Positions 21,701 through 32,982 of a stretch of 64,000 bases of DNA are shown here, piece after piece. The position numbers were made by a program, and so were the translations under genes. The notes under the pieces were generated by a model. It did no database searches. It was not told the DNA's origin and worked only from the letters and a program-made list of their open reading frames with translations. Position 1 is the first letter of the stretch. Every line of letters begins with the position of its first letter. Origin of the DNA: Agarophyton chilense (taxonomy: Eukaryota; Rhodophyta; Florideophyceae; Gracilariales; Gracilariaceae); assembly GCA_030374765.1 (NCBI GenBank), contig JARGXX010000004.1, positions 310,001-374,000 of the forward strand, written 5' to 3'.

Positions 21701-23554
21701 TTTATCCACCATTGGGTTTAGTACTACGGACCACCGGATACTCTGCTCTCAGGTAGTGGCAAGCAATTTGTCGCACGCTTCTTTCAAGATGTATGCAGGA
21801 TACTTGGAGTTAAGAACGTGTTCACCACGACGTATCATCCGCAATGTAACGGGCAGGCAGAACGGTACAACCGCACACTACTCGCTGCAATTCGGCACTA
21901 AGTCGGAGAACACCCGAAGGACTGGGATCTGTATACAGACAGGCTTTGCTACTCGTATAATACGCAAGTGAACTCGAAAACGAAGCTAACACCCTTTGAA
22001 TTAGTAATATCTCGCCGACCAGCGGCTTTGCCAATTAAGGTAGATTCGGCCAAAACCGAAGAAGAGTCATTGCTGACGCCGGCTCAGTTTCAACTACGTT
22101 GGAGGAATGAGTTGCGCAAACGCACTACACAGGCTGCAAAAGAGATGGGAAAGGCCCAAGCGCGCTACAAGCGTAATTACGACGCGTCAATGCGACGGGC
22201 ACTCCCGGATATCCGAGTCGGAGGACACGTTTTCGTGAGAGTGGAAAGGAAAGATAGCCAGGAGACCGGAGAAGACAAGGAACGGAAACGCCGTCATAAG
22301 TTAGCGCCGATCGCTACAGGACCGCATGAAGTTGTCGAGTTCGACGAATACACCGTGGTAATGCGGAGTAATACTGAGGTGGAGCGCATTTCTTGCGACC
22401 GAGTAGTTGGTGCGCCAGATCGAGAAGCTGACGTACAGAGAGAGGGGTCTACATGTGGAGATATTGAGGTGCTGGAGCCACCACAGCCACTGGTTGTGCA
22501 GGAGCTTGCGGACATACCGCCGCAGGGCAAAATAATTCCAAAACTGCCACGTGGTGAAAAGAGTTCAGAAATCCGACTTACAGGGCTGAACAGAAGTTCT
22601 GCGACACACGGCGCATCCGCCCATGACATAATCATAGCTCCTACTATAGCAGTGAGAGGAACTCGGCGATCCGCATTGTGAGTAAGCAGCAAACTACTGT
22701 CTTTCCCTCAGACCACGCGGTGGACGCGAAAGAAATTTAGGATGAAACCTCACGTATCAGAAGCTGTAAAGGCTCTACAGGGAGTCCTGACGACAAAACA
22801 GAATCTACATTTGGCGTAGAATCAGAAGGAATCGAAGATGAGATCAGCAAGCCAACTCCGCAGAACGGATTGAAGAGCCTAAGTCTCCCTGAGGAGCGCA
22901 GCAGGTCTCAAGAAAAGAAGAACTCCAAAACGGACACCGCAGTTGTGGAGACGCCACATGGAGACAGTATAACGGTATCGGCTGACCCATTTGCGACGGT
23001 TACCGAGCATTTGGGGCGACCCCCAGAACATCCGGACAACTTAAATCCGGAAGAGAAGAAGCCCAACGGGGCAAGCCTAAGGCGTTCAGTGGCAACTGAA
23101 GTCGATTTTTCGCCCCAAGATTCGGAAAAACGAAGAAAGAAGTTGGGAGCACCGGCCAGACCGGAAAGATATATGGAATCCAGACGACTGGCTTTGAGAA
23201 AACCGGAGTTGGATGAGACGACAGAACGTGATGACACGATTCCGAACGCTACAGCGAACGCTACGGAACCTGTTGACAGGAGTGTCACCTCGACTGAGGA
23301 GTCCGAAACTGAGGAGATGGAATACATCATCGCCCGCATTCTAGATCATGGATGGAATGCAAAGTAAAATCAGTTTACTGTTTGAAGTGCGTTGGTATAG
23401 GTATCAACCCGAAGACGATACATTGGAGCCCATACGCAATATACCAAGATCACACGTGCTCGCGTACTGCCGACGTGCTAAACTGGATGTCCCAGACACT
23501 ATTGATGACGCTCTCGTCCGTTTGGTTGTGTCAGGAGAGCCTGATCGACTCTGA
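18784..23554 (+). pseudogene. pol of chromovirus A, broken
   Basis: Successive plus frames give the protease (LDTGAGPS at about 18830), then RT (LRFCVVYRKLNAVTVRDTYP at about 19900, YLDDIIIFS at about 20200) and RNase H (SVDTDANDYQIGCALF at about 20650). Integrase follows: the zinc site HYSQMSGHPGG at about 21365, core DILGEL and LLSGSGKQF with the second Asp changed to Gly, and NGQAERYNRTL. The chromodomain (VRWYRYQPEDDT) lies at 23300-23480. Stops, including TAG at 21719 and TAA at 21899, and several frame changes disable it. Order and motifs match the intact pol of element C. Confidence 0.88.
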
Positions 23555-23776
23555 TCCCTACAGAAGTATGAAGTAACTCCAGGAGGAGGAAGAATGAAGT
23601 GGAGATCCACAAGAATTTAGAAGTGAAACAAGAAGAGGAGAGGCCTCGCAGAAAGATGAAGATTCAAAGAAGCTGCAGAAGATCAAAGCGTTTTATTTTG
23701 TTATTAAGACTACCGCTAATCGGTTTGTTACAGTGCCCTAAGGAAAGAAAGTTAAGGATTCGGGTTATCCGAGTTA

Positions 23777-23781
23777 ATACC
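23777..23781. repeat. target-site duplication ATACC, left of element C
   Basis: ATACC directly before the LTR at 23782 is repeated exactly after the other LTR at 33552-33556. Confidence 0.93.
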
Positions 23782-24350
23782 TGTAGTACTATACTACCAC
23801 CAATGGCTGAGTGGGGAAGTAGTATGTACCGAGGATAGCGGCGGTAGAGTCCAGCCACTGGGGGTGATAATCCACTGGGGTCTACTTGAGTCGTGGGCAC
23901 CTTTTGACCAGCGGGCGCAATGGGCGGGCGTTAACTGAGGACCCTACAGGTCGGGTGGCACTCGTAACGATGGCTTGGAAGCCCGTGTCCTCTGGAACTT
24001 TGGGGTAAGTTGAAGACGGAGGTGGTGCTTCCCTTTACTTCCTCAGTGGCCGGCTGCACTCAAGCCACTAATATAGTAGGCGAGGCGCTCAGGTCCACTG
24101 GTAAACTACCCTAAAAAATTAAATAAAATATCCTACTCCCTCTGGGCGCACTGCCTTACAGTGCCAGGTCCACCGGAGGTCACCGGTCTGATCTCCTGCT
24201 CCCGTGTGCATATCTCCACGTGGCCACTGGGTGGGGTTGCCAACCGCTGCTCCTGCCGTGCGCGTACTTTGGTGCTCGACCGCCGCACCACTTTGGGACT
24301 CCTCGTCCGACACTCCACATCGCTACCGTCCTTAGGCCCATTGTACTACA
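23782..24350 (-). repeat. 3' LTR of chromovirus C
   Basis: This LTR is 569 bp with perfect 8-bp inverted tips TGTAGTAC/GTACTACA. It differs from 32983-33551 at four bases. Being next to the polypurine tract, it is the 3' LTR of the minus-strand element. Confidence 0.95.
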
Positions 24351-26440
24351 GACTCCCCTCCTTAGATTCGGCCGTCTCGGCCGACCAACGTCCATGCGGT
24401 TGATGCCAGTGGACTTGCTTCCCCAAGGAACGCCCCTGGTAGGTCGTGTCAGCGACTTACGGCCGCGTATAGCGTCGCCCAGACTGTACCATGCTGCAGA
24501 GAGCGTCCCATGGCATTCCCATTGGTCACCGGCCCCTTTAGCGCGCACGCGGAGGTTTCTCTGCCACGGGGCTACGTGCCGTGCGTGCGGATCCATTGGG
24601 CGGTTGCATCTATCCGTCCGATCGGGCGCGTGGTGCCCATGACCAATTGGTACCTTCTTCCTGGGGCCGCGTACCGCCGGATCCCGTCGGTCGCTTTCAT
24701 TCGTCCAGCCGCGTTCCCTCACAATTGGTCTTCCTTTCAGCGCGTCCTTTGGGCCGTGATGACGGCAAGACCTATGGCGCGAAGCCTCTGTTGGCTACTC
24801 CCGTGGACGTTCCCTGCCGCGACATCGCGGATTGCTATCCTCCTGCCATCGGGTTCGACGTCGTTTGCCTCAGGCCTCAGATCTTCGGGGCCCCTGTGGT
24901 GCCTGAACCAGCGTCCTCATGGACGCCCTACATGGAACCTCCGACGGTCGGGCTTCACGAGTCATTCAACAGTCCACCGGCCGCTGGTACTGATCCCGGA
25001 ACGTCCTTTGCGGTCACCGTTGCTGCTATTCCCTCGGTCGCTCCTGTGATTCCTCGCGCGCATGTTTTCCCTATGGCCGTAACGCAAGCATACGACGAGC
25101 TCGTCGCCACTTGCCGTGCCGTCGGGGCCACCGAGGCCATTGGAGTTGTCGAGGTCTTGAAGGCCGCGCAATCGTAGGTGCGTTGGGCGTCGCGGTAGAT
25201 TCCCTCGTGGGTAAGAACCAGGAGGTCAAAAAGGCATTGGCGTCCATCCTGGAGGAGAACGCAAAGGTTCTCTCGAACTCCGTAGCGGCCCATATGGATA
25301 ACCGTTTCGGACTGAGCCTTACGGACACCGAGAACTTCTCGGCCAACTCGACCGCCTCGGGTCACAGCCGCCTCCACAAACGCTCCCGCATGGGTCCTTC
25401 CAGTGGTCCGTCGTCCTTTTGAGCTAGCACGAATGTCCAATAAAGGGTTTCCCAGGGGTCTAGCTCCTTCTTTCCAATGTCCTGGTAGGTCAATTGCTGT
25501 TTGACGTGGCCATGTTCGACCTTCTGGCCTTGGCGCTGCGCTGCCGTCCGGCGGTTCCCCCTCTGCAGGGTCCATCCCGGAGGTCTGTGAGGTCACCTGC
25601 CCTATTGAGCGTGGTCTGGGCGCGTTTCCTTGGGCCATCGGTGGAGACTGGGTGAGTTCCCGCGGAGAAGTCCGTCCGTTGGGCCCTAGCACTACAATCG
25701 ATTCCCATGGTCCCTCCTTCGGGAGGTCTAACCGTAGGTCCAAGAGGTTGGTTTGCGCTCGTCAGACCCGTGGAGGCTTCGTCCTACCACCCTCATCCGT
25801 CGGTCGGGAACCGCCGTCTTCTTCGCGACGCACCACACCGGCCAAGCGGGGAAGGAACAGCGAGCGGTGCCCGTGGCGGCGGTTTGCTCGGTGCGCCGTG
25901 GCACGCGCAGATGCCTATTGGTGTGAGGCGGATCGCGTGTCGCGCGTCCAAAACCTGTGGTCCGGGACGCTCCCCTTCTTAGGACAGATGAACAGCGCTG
26001 CAGAATAAAGTCCGAAGGGCGTGTTCCAGAGGCAGAGGCATTGCCGCAAGCGGGAACCAGCCGGCGGTTGATCAAATAAAGTAATTGACCAATTTCTTGA
26101 GAAAATCGAATGCCCGCTGGCAGTGTGCTGGCGCGCTCTTCAGAAAATCGCCTCCAGTGGGTCAGAAGGCCTTTTGAGGAGAGTCCAAATCCGGTGTCCG
26201 TTGGTCTCTGCGCGGCTTAGTTTCGGGGATGCGGCCGTTTTTTGTTTTGGGCCGAAATCCGGGGTTGCACGGCATCTCAAAAAATTGACGCAATTCCGAC
26301 GTCTGATGTTTTGAGTGCCGCGCGCCCCGGGAAGCCTCACGCGCGATCATCCTGAAGGTGTTGTCCAAAGGCGGCTACACCAATTCCATTGGTCTTACAC
26401 ATATGAGGGCGGCGGTTCGCTCGGCGGGCCGTGCAGATGC
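24351..26440 (+). other. 2.1-kb 3' region of element C with antisense open frames
   Basis: Between the end of pol and the 3' LTR no minus-strand gene is recognised. The plus strand, antisense to pol, is open over 24581-25177 and, after a one-frame change near 25150, to 25422. The later part reads VTQAYDELVATCRAVGATEA, then VGKNQEVKKALASILEENAK, which looks like plausible helical protein. No domain is recognised and no ATG-led intact gene spans it. It may be a former antisense gene, captured sequence or chance in GC-rich DNA. 25423-26440 shows nothing. Confidence 0.4.
24353..24362 (-). promoter_or_regulatory. polypurine tract of chromovirus C
   Basis: On the minus strand AAGGAGGGGAG followed by TC immediately precedes the TGTAGTAC of the 3' LTR. 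A purine run at this spot is where plus-strand DNA synthesis starts in LTR retrotransposons. Confidence 0.75.
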
Positions 26441-29400
26441 CTATTGGCGGGAGGCCGAACGCGGGGTGCGTGTGACGAACCTATGGCTAGGAATCCTCCC
26501 CTTCTTAAGGTCACGCTCCGTGTGGCCCATTTTTGACCAATAACGGGCAATAAAATTACGTGGGATATTTTCCGCGGGTAGCCATTGGTCGTCCTTGGGG
26601 CTGTAGCCATACCAGCGTACTTTGTAGAGCACCTCGCCATCCTCGTCCAGACTAGCGGAGACCACGCGGTCAACGACGTATTCCCGCGTTGTGTCGGGTT
26701 GGTGCGGGGCGGGAGGCGTACCGGGGGGCATGATGCTGGGAGAGTGCGCGTGGGGCGCGGGGCCATCTGGATCGGCGGAGACCACCGGCGTGGCGCGTGG
26801 AGTGCTGCCCGCAGGACGTGTTGGGCATGCGGCAGGCTCGGAGGACGATGAGGCAACGGGGGCCACTGGAGGGCTAGGCGCCCGGGAGACGCGGTCAACG
26901 GAGACGGTATCCTGAAGGCCATCGTGGTCAATGGTGACCGTGTTCCCTGTGGTCTTGATAACCCGATACGGGCCAGTGGAGTGCGGAAGTACCTTGCGCG
27001 CGATGTCCTCGGTTTCGTGTTTTTCCCTCGGCGGTCGGTCCAAGTGGACATAATCCCCAGGGGCGAACTTCGGCGTAAACCACATGGCCTTGTCGAAGTT
27101 AGCTTTGTAGCGATTTTGCGCTTTGTCCAGATTGGTCTGGGCGGCCTTGAGGATAGCGTCGATGCGCTTTCGCGAGAACCTTTTGGCCTGTGCCGGGGTC
27201 ATGTCGCCCGTGATGTCCTGAAGGGTAGAGAGCTCTTGAAGCTCGACCATGTAGGGCGTCGGGGCGCAAACCAGAGTAAGGTCGAATGGCGTGGTACCGG
27301 TGGACCGATGGACTTGGTTATTGTACGCGTAGACCAACGGTTGGACATAGTCGTCCCAGTCCAATTGGTGCTCCGCCACATAGTGGCTTAACCTCGCGGC
27401 CAAGGTGCGATTAAAGCGTTCCGCTTGTCCATTGGTCTGCGGGCGGTAGGCGGTGGTCAGGAGGTGTTTCAGACCTAAGGCCGAGCAGACATGCTCAAAG
27501 AACTTTGAGGTGAACTGCGGCCCATTGTCCGTCAGGAGAAAGAGGGGGAGACCGTAGGGATATATCCAATGGACCAGGAAAGCCATTGCAACGTCAGTTG
27601 CAGTGGTCGACCGTAGGGGGATGGCTCTTGTCATCTTGGAGAACCTATCGGTTATGACCAAGATGAATGCATTCCCATGGGTCGATTTAGGAAACGGCCC
27701 CAGGATATCCATAGCGACGAATTCCAAAGGCCCGGCCGCAGGGAATAGTTTAAGTTTCCCCTGGTGCATGGCCCGTGTCCCGCGGATTTTCGCGCAAGCG
27801 GCGCAATTCAGTGCGGTCTCCAGGAGATTGTTGGCCATGAGGGGCCAGTAAAAGAATCTCCTTAAGGTCTGATATATTCTTGTCCCGCCAGGGTGGCCGG
27901 CCATACGGGGGTAGTGGGCGAGATATAAAAGTCTCGCCTGCAGAACCTTTGGTACGACGCGTTGCAATGCTCCGTCCAATGGTGAGCGTCGGCAGAGAAT
28001 ACCGTGTCGGTCATAATCAAACAATGACCCTGGGGTCCCCACGGCTTTAGCCCACTGGGCGCATTGCTCATCGTTACCTTGGGCCACAAGGAATTCCTCG
28101 AAGGTAATCGGAGTGAGGTCTTCCACCTCCGAGTCGGCCACATGGACTTCCAATGGCGGGTCCTCCCAGTCTATCGTGCAGGTCATGACCGTTGGGGCTT
28201 CACCACTAGTGGTTCTAGTGGACACTTCGCCTATGAGGTCTCCGACGGACTCGTCCTCGTCCCGGTCCCGTGGTCCATCCCATATGGTGGGAATATCATC
28301 GTCCAGAGGAGTTTGATCAGACCCATCGGTCAAAATGCGTGACAGGGCGTCGGCGGCCTGATGCTTCAACCCAGGCCTATAGGTCACCTCGTAGTCAAAT
28401 TCGGCCAAGCGGAGTCTCCAACGGGCCAAACGGGACGACGCGTCGGTCATATTGAGAAGCCATCGGAAGGACGTATGGTCTGTCTTGATGGTAAAACGCA
28501 CGCCTTCCAGGTAGGGCCTTAGGTGTAGCACTGACCAAACGAAAGCAAGACATTCCCGTTCGGACGTACTGTAGTTCCGTTCGGCCTTCGTGAGGGAGAG
28601 GCTCCAGTAGCCAATGGGTCGATAGTCCTTTGGAGAGTCCTGTTCTTGCAGGAGCGTACATCCCACTTGGGTCGCCGACGCATCCGTGTCAAGGATGTAC
28701 GGTTTATGGGCCTTTGGTAACGCCAATATTGGTGGGTTCACCAAGTGGTCCTTGAGGCCTTGGTAGGCTTCAAATTGTTCGTCCGTAAGGTTATCGAACT
28801 CCGAAGGGGTCCCTTTTTTAAGCATCTCGTTGAGGGGGGATGCAATCTTGGCAAACCCATGGACGAACCGACGGTAAACATTGCAGAGACCTAAAAAGGA
28901 ACGCAATTCCGTATGGGTCCGCGGGGGTTTAGCACTCCGTATGGCCTTAGTTGTAGCTTTAGTTACCTGGAGTTTGCCCGGTAGGACCACATGGCCAAGA
29001 TAGTCCACCGAGGGCTGAAAGAAGAAACACTTCTTCAGCTTCAGTGTGACACCGGCCTGTTGGAGCAACCTAAGGACAGCCTTCTCATGAGTGAAGTGTT
29101 CACCAATGGACCTCGAAAAGATGATAACATCATCTAAGTAGACCAGGGCAAATTTCCATTTGACCCTGGAAAGGACGATGTCCATTGCCCGTTGGAAAGT
29201 CGCCGGCGCATTCATAAGACCAAAGGGCATTCGCGTGAACCGGAACAGTCCCTCGTGGGTCGTAAAGGTGGTCAACGCCTTGGCCTTGTCGTCCATTGGT
29301 ACCTGCCAGTAGCCGCAGTTAGCGTCCAACGTGGTAAAAACTTGGGCCTCACCCAATGAATCCAAACAGTCGTCCATCCTGGGGATAGGGTAACTGTCCC

Positions 29401-30592
29401 GTTTGGTCACTGCGTTTAGCTTACGGTAATCAATGCAAAACCGAACCGTCCCATCCTTCTTGGCCACGAGGACAAAAGGGCTTGCCCATTCGGCCTCGTT
29501 GGGTGGTGCTCGCTCGATAACTGCAGCGGTTTTCATCTTCGCGATTTCTTGCGTCACTGTTTCTCGTCCTTTAAGGCCTGTCCTATAGGGGTGCTGGTAC
29601 TGCGGTGCGGCGCCTTCCTTGAGGTCAACGCGATGTTTCGTCGCATCGATCTCGCCTAATTTTCCGCTCCACATGTCAGCAAAGTCCTTCAAGAGCTCGA
29701 TAACTTTCGTCCTGTAGGGCTCAAATTCCTCCCCGAGGTTGACTTCGCGTTCCCAATTGGCCATTGGCTCTGCGCCCGACGGCAGGATTCCGGGCTGGAT
29801 TTCCATTATGGCCCCTGGGGCAGGTAGTGTGATTCCAACTACCGTACCTTTGGGCAGCCTCGTGGGTCTATCGCGGAAATTGCTTAGCGTCACCGCAAAG
29901 GGCCTACTGGGTACCACGTTCATCACTCCATTGGCCATTAGAGCTAAATGCTTGGTGACCAGCTTGGGGTGGTTCTGCAATGACACAAGACCTGAGGATT
30001 CGCAAACCGCTGGGGCTACCACTTGGGTCATCGGCGGTATTACTATCGCCTTAGCCAAACGGACCTTGTTGGACACAGTCTGTTTGGGCAGCTTCGGCCT
30101 CGTGGGGTTGGCTTCGGGTCCCGGGCGTGATCCAACAATGGCCAATGGGGATGCTCGGTGAAAAGTCACCTTCCTTTGGCCAGGATAGATAGCTTTTACA
30201 TATCTATCGATAAAACTCGCCCCTAGGATACCCTCTGCCCCCAGGTTCGGACATACAAGAAACCAAGTCCTGACCTTCAGGTGACCCAATTGGATATAAA
30301 GCGGGATGATTCCGCAAATGTCCATAGGCCGCCTCGAAGCGTCTGTCACCTTCGGTGACTTCCTCTCCTGTACCATCCGTTCCCAGCCCAATGGTAAAAC
30401 CTTCGGATGTACGAGGTTTGGACCTGCGCCCGTGTCCAACACGGCCGTGAAAGTCCGCGTCGTGTTCGCACGCAGTCCAAGGGTCCCGTGCACTTTATAA
30501 TTGACCTTCCTCAGGACGCATACAGCGTCCTCGAGGTCTTCCCACTGGTCAACGGCGTACACCTGACTCGGGTCCCGATACACTTCGTCCAT
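26441..30592 (-). CDS. pol: Pol polyprotein of chromovirus C, full length
   Basis: This is a single open frame of 1383 residues from ATG 30592, starting 80 bases after the gag-frame stop. The aspartic protease has DTGAG at 53-57. Reverse transcriptase (about 330-530) carries FCIDYRKLNAVTKRDSYP and YLDD at 485-488. RNase H (about 630-755) carries DTDAS at 635-639. The integrase zinc site is H893, H900, C930, C933 and the core is D962, D1022 and E1058, an exact D-D35-E spacing. A chromodomain occupies about 1303-1353 (YKVRWYGYSPKDDQWLP). The enzyme would copy RNA to DNA, process the polyprotein and insert the copy, with the chromodomain guiding it to chromatin marks. All catalytic residues are present, so it may be functional. 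Confidence 0.95.
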   Translation of the reverse strand: MDEVYRDPSQVYAVDQWEDLEDAVCVLRKVNYKVHGTLGLRANTTRTFTAVLDTGAGPNLVHPKVLPLGWERMVQERKSPKVTDASRRPMDICGIIPLYIQLGHLKVRTWFLVCPNLGAEGILGASFIDRYVKAIYPGQRKVTFHRASPLAIVGSRPGPEANPTRPKLPKQTVSNKVRLAKAIVIPPMTQVVAPAVCESSGLVSLQNHPKLVTKHLALMANGVMNVVPSRPFAVTLSNFRDRPTRLPKGTVVGITLPAPGAIMEIQPGILPSGAEPMANWEREVNLGEEFEPYRTKVIELLKDFADMWSGKLGEIDATKHRVDLKEGAAPQYQHPYRTGLKGRETVTQEIAKMKTAAVIERAPPNEAEWASPFVLVAKKDGTVRFCIDYRKLNAVTKRDSYPIPRMDDCLDSLGEAQVFTTLDANCGYWQVPMDDKAKALTTFTTHEGLFRFTRMPFGLMNAPATFQRAMDIVLSRVKWKFALVYLDDVIIFSRSIGEHFTHEKAVLRLLQQAGVTLKLKKCFFFQPSVDYLGHVVLPGKLQVTKATTKAIRSAKPPRTHTELRSFLGLCNVYRRFVHGFAKIASPLNEMLKKGTPSEFDNLTDEQFEAYQGLKDHLVNPPILALPKAHKPYILDTDASATQVGCTLLQEQDSPKDYRPIGYWSLSLTKAERNYSTSERECLAFVWSVLHLRPYLEGVRFTIKTDHTSFRWLLNMTDASSRLARWRLRLAEFDYEVTYRPGLKHQAADALSRILTDGSDQTPLDDDIPTIWDGPRDRDEDESVGDLIGEVSTRTTSGEAPTVMTCTIDWEDPPLEVHVADSEVEDLTPITFEEFLVAQGNDEQCAQWAKAVGTPGSLFDYDRHGILCRRSPLDGALQRVVPKVLQARLLYLAHYPRMAGHPGGTRIYQTLRRFFYWPLMANNLLETALNCAACAKIRGTRAMHQGKLKLFPAAGPLEFVAMDILGPFPKSTHGNAFILVITDRFSKMTRAIPLRSTTATDVAMAFLVHWIYPYGLPLFLLTDNGPQFTSKFFEHVCSALGLKHLLTTAYRPQTNGQAERFNRTLAARLSHYVAEHQLDWDDYVQPLVYAYNNQVHRSTGTTPFDLTLVCAPTPYMVELQELSTLQDITGDMTPAQAKRFSRKRIDAILKAAQTNLDKAQNRYKANFDKAMWFTPKFAPGDYVHLDRPPREKHETEDIARKVLPHSTGPYRVIKTTGNTVTIDHDGLQDTVSVDRVSRAPSPPVAPVASSSSEPAACPTRPAGSTPRATPVVSADPDGPAPHAHSPSIMPPGTPPAPHQPDTTREYVVDRVVSASLDEDGEVLYKVRWYGYSPKDDQWLPAENIPRNFIARYWSKMGHTERDLKKGRIPSHRFVTRTPRSASRQ

Positions 30593-30672
30593 TGGTTTCG
30601 ACTTTAACTTCTCCTCTCCGGTCTCCGTGTCTGGTGTACTGAGGCAGTTGGTGTTAGAGGGACGGCACGCCT

Positions 30673-32855
30673 CTATGCGTCCCTCTGGTAGTTTTCCTGT
30701 GGCTCCTCAGCCACTCCATCGGCCTCTCGGGTAGGGTGATCGACTTCGTCCATAGGGTCCTCTACCAAATTGACCTGACGTCGCTGCACGGGAGTAGCCA
30801 ACGGAGTTACATAGTTCGAACTCCCTGCGGTCCCTGCGGTCCTCGGGGTAATGGGCCTACGGTAGTACCCCTCTGCGCGGCGCACCTGATAGTTTTCCTC
30901 CCTACGGGCCGCGAGCGCCTTACGGGCGTCCTCAGGTAGGAATTTAATACAGTCACACGGGCGAGTCATAGACAAGCAAATGTGACAGGCCTGACTGGAC
31001 TTCGTAAAGACGTCCTTCCGTGGGGCCACTGGGGAATACTTCGGGGTAGCCGGCGCCGATGGAGTTGTCGTCCCTAGGGTCAGAACCGATGGTGCACCAG
31101 ATGGGACCGAATGGAAGCTAACCGCGAACGCATCGGCGGCTTCTGAGTGACCGATGGTAGAGTCCGTATCGGTGTGCGACTCGACCAAATGGGCACTGCT
31201 GTCCTTCGGCAGGGTCTGGCGCGTCCCCTGGTGTCTACATCTCCCATGCGGCAGGAGGTCCTATAGGTCTTCCCGTATCCTTCAGCATACGTCACGAGCT
31301 GACGTAGTGATAAGTCCGAATGGGCAGTGTAGTGGTAACGGACGTGAGTCCGTATAGCGGGCAACAGACCAGCGATAAAGTATCGCTTGAGTCGACCTTC
31401 GGAAAAAACGTTCCCGCAGCGGCGGGCACGTGTCCACAATTGGTCGGCATAGTCCGTCTCGGACACATTGGAACCTTGACGGTATCCAATAACGTCCTGA
31501 TAGGCGTCCATTATGTAGTCGTCGGAGGCGTACGTCTCCAACAAATAATGGACAACCTCCGGATAGGTTCTCAGGAGTTCCCGATCTCGGGCGTCCACTG
31601 GATTAGCGGAGCCTGAAATCTTCGCAACCACATGGTCCTTCGCCTGACCCGTGAGGAAAAACTGGAATAAGTACATAGCAGCTCCCTCATGGATTCCATT
31701 CTGGTCACAGGCCACTTGGAAAGAACTCAAGAACCTAAGGACTGTAATGGGGTCCTTCCCCGAAAACTTGTCCTGGATGGTCACTTGCATCCTCTTGGCC
31801 CACCTGGCAATGTTCTTGGCGACCGAAGAGGTGTACCGCTCGGACAGATCCAACAGGCGGTACGTGCTCACGTCTAAGACCTTCTGCAACAGCTCATTAG
31901 TCGTGACCAATGGTCTGAGGCGCCGAACGTCTGCCTCGTCTCCACTGGGGTCAGAGGTGCTGGAGGAGTCCGAATGGTCAACATCGCTTGAGTCCGAGTG
32001 GTCTCTCTTCCGACAGCTCGACCTCTTGGCCTTACGGATTCTCCTCTTCCTCCTCTGGTCGTCGACACTTCCTTGGGCCCTCGGGAAAGGCTCTTCACTA
32101 ACCCGATGGTCCTCGACGGCGTACCGACTGCCGTATTGTCCTATGGTCTCATCACCCGCGCGGCCTCTCTGCCTCTGAGGTCTGCTTGCCTCAGGCGGTT
32201 GATAGTCCAATGGGTCTTCCTGTGGGCGCACCAGGCGAGGGGCTATTACAGAGCCTGCTACCGGGTGTCCGGCTGGATGCGACCGATGGTTAACCAATGG
32301 TATACTTTGAGAGACAGCCCGATGGCTGTCCGTTGGGCCTACCTGGCGGGTGATTTCCCCCTGGATGGTCGTAGCTATCGACTCCACGAGGACGTCTGAT
32401 TGTACCACCTGAGGAATGAGATCGCTGGCCAACGAGGAGAGGCGTTCGCGTAGTGCCCGGTCCAAACGGTCCTCTAGGAATGACTCCACCTGGGTCTCGC
32501 ACCAGGTGCGGAGTTGCGGCCACAGGAGAGCGGCGACGTCGTCCACCATATGGGCAGGGGGGGCAACTGCAGCTAAGTCCTGGGGATTCAGTGCGGTGTT
32601 CCTAGGGGGGTTCCGTTGGTCTAACTGATGAATCCTCTCACGGAGGCGAGCGACCAATGGCGATTCTCGAGTGATCCTTTCAGGGTCGTCCACAGGGTCA
32701 AGGGTGCGTCCACCAGTGCGGCTGCGCGTGCTCCTCCGGTCACTTTCACTGTCCCCTGGTACAGGGAGTGATGCAGGTGTGGCCGAGGGGGCCGCGGCGG
32801 CTGCCGGGGATCCTTGTGGGTCTTCGTTTCGGGGGTTTGCGGGTTGGTTATCCAT
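30673..32855 (-). CDS. gag: Gag of chromovirus C, with one frame change
   Basis: The first frame opens at ATG 32855 and runs 591 residues to 31080. It has an acidic, Arg/Ser-rich N-terminal half (a basic block RRKRRIRKAKRSSCRKRDH, then SSDVDHSDSSST) and a gag-type capsid region (VQDKFSGKDP-like, VVHYLLETYASD, LKRYFIAGLLPAIRTHV). Near 31240-31255 the natural-looking sequence passes to another frame, read as LVESHTDTDSTIGHSEAADA to the stop at 30673. That frame contains CHICLSMTRPCDC, a Cys cluster unlike the CX2CX4HX4C knuckle. The shift could be a programmed frameshift, a mutation or a sequencing error. Gag forms the particle that packages the element's RNA. Confidence 0.82.
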
Positions 32856-32961
32856 AAGGTCGGGGTTGTTTTGCGGTCAAAAACGGCGACAAGTAGTCCA
32901 ATGGTAGAAGTCCTATTCCAATTCCTTCGGTCTCGAGATTCCAAAACGGCTGTCCTGTAGG

Positions 32962-32980
32962 CTTCTAAGTCGGGAGACCA
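32962..32980 (-). promoter_or_regulatory. primer-binding site of chromovirus C (tRNA-Tyr-like)
   Basis: On the minus strand, two bases after the 5' LTR, TGGTCTCCCGACTTAGAAG starts. It shares 18 bases with the site of element A. It is read as the complement of a tRNA 3' end with C1-G72 and A73, as in eukaryotic tRNA-Tyr. Confidence 0.78.
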
Positions 32981-32982
32981 GA

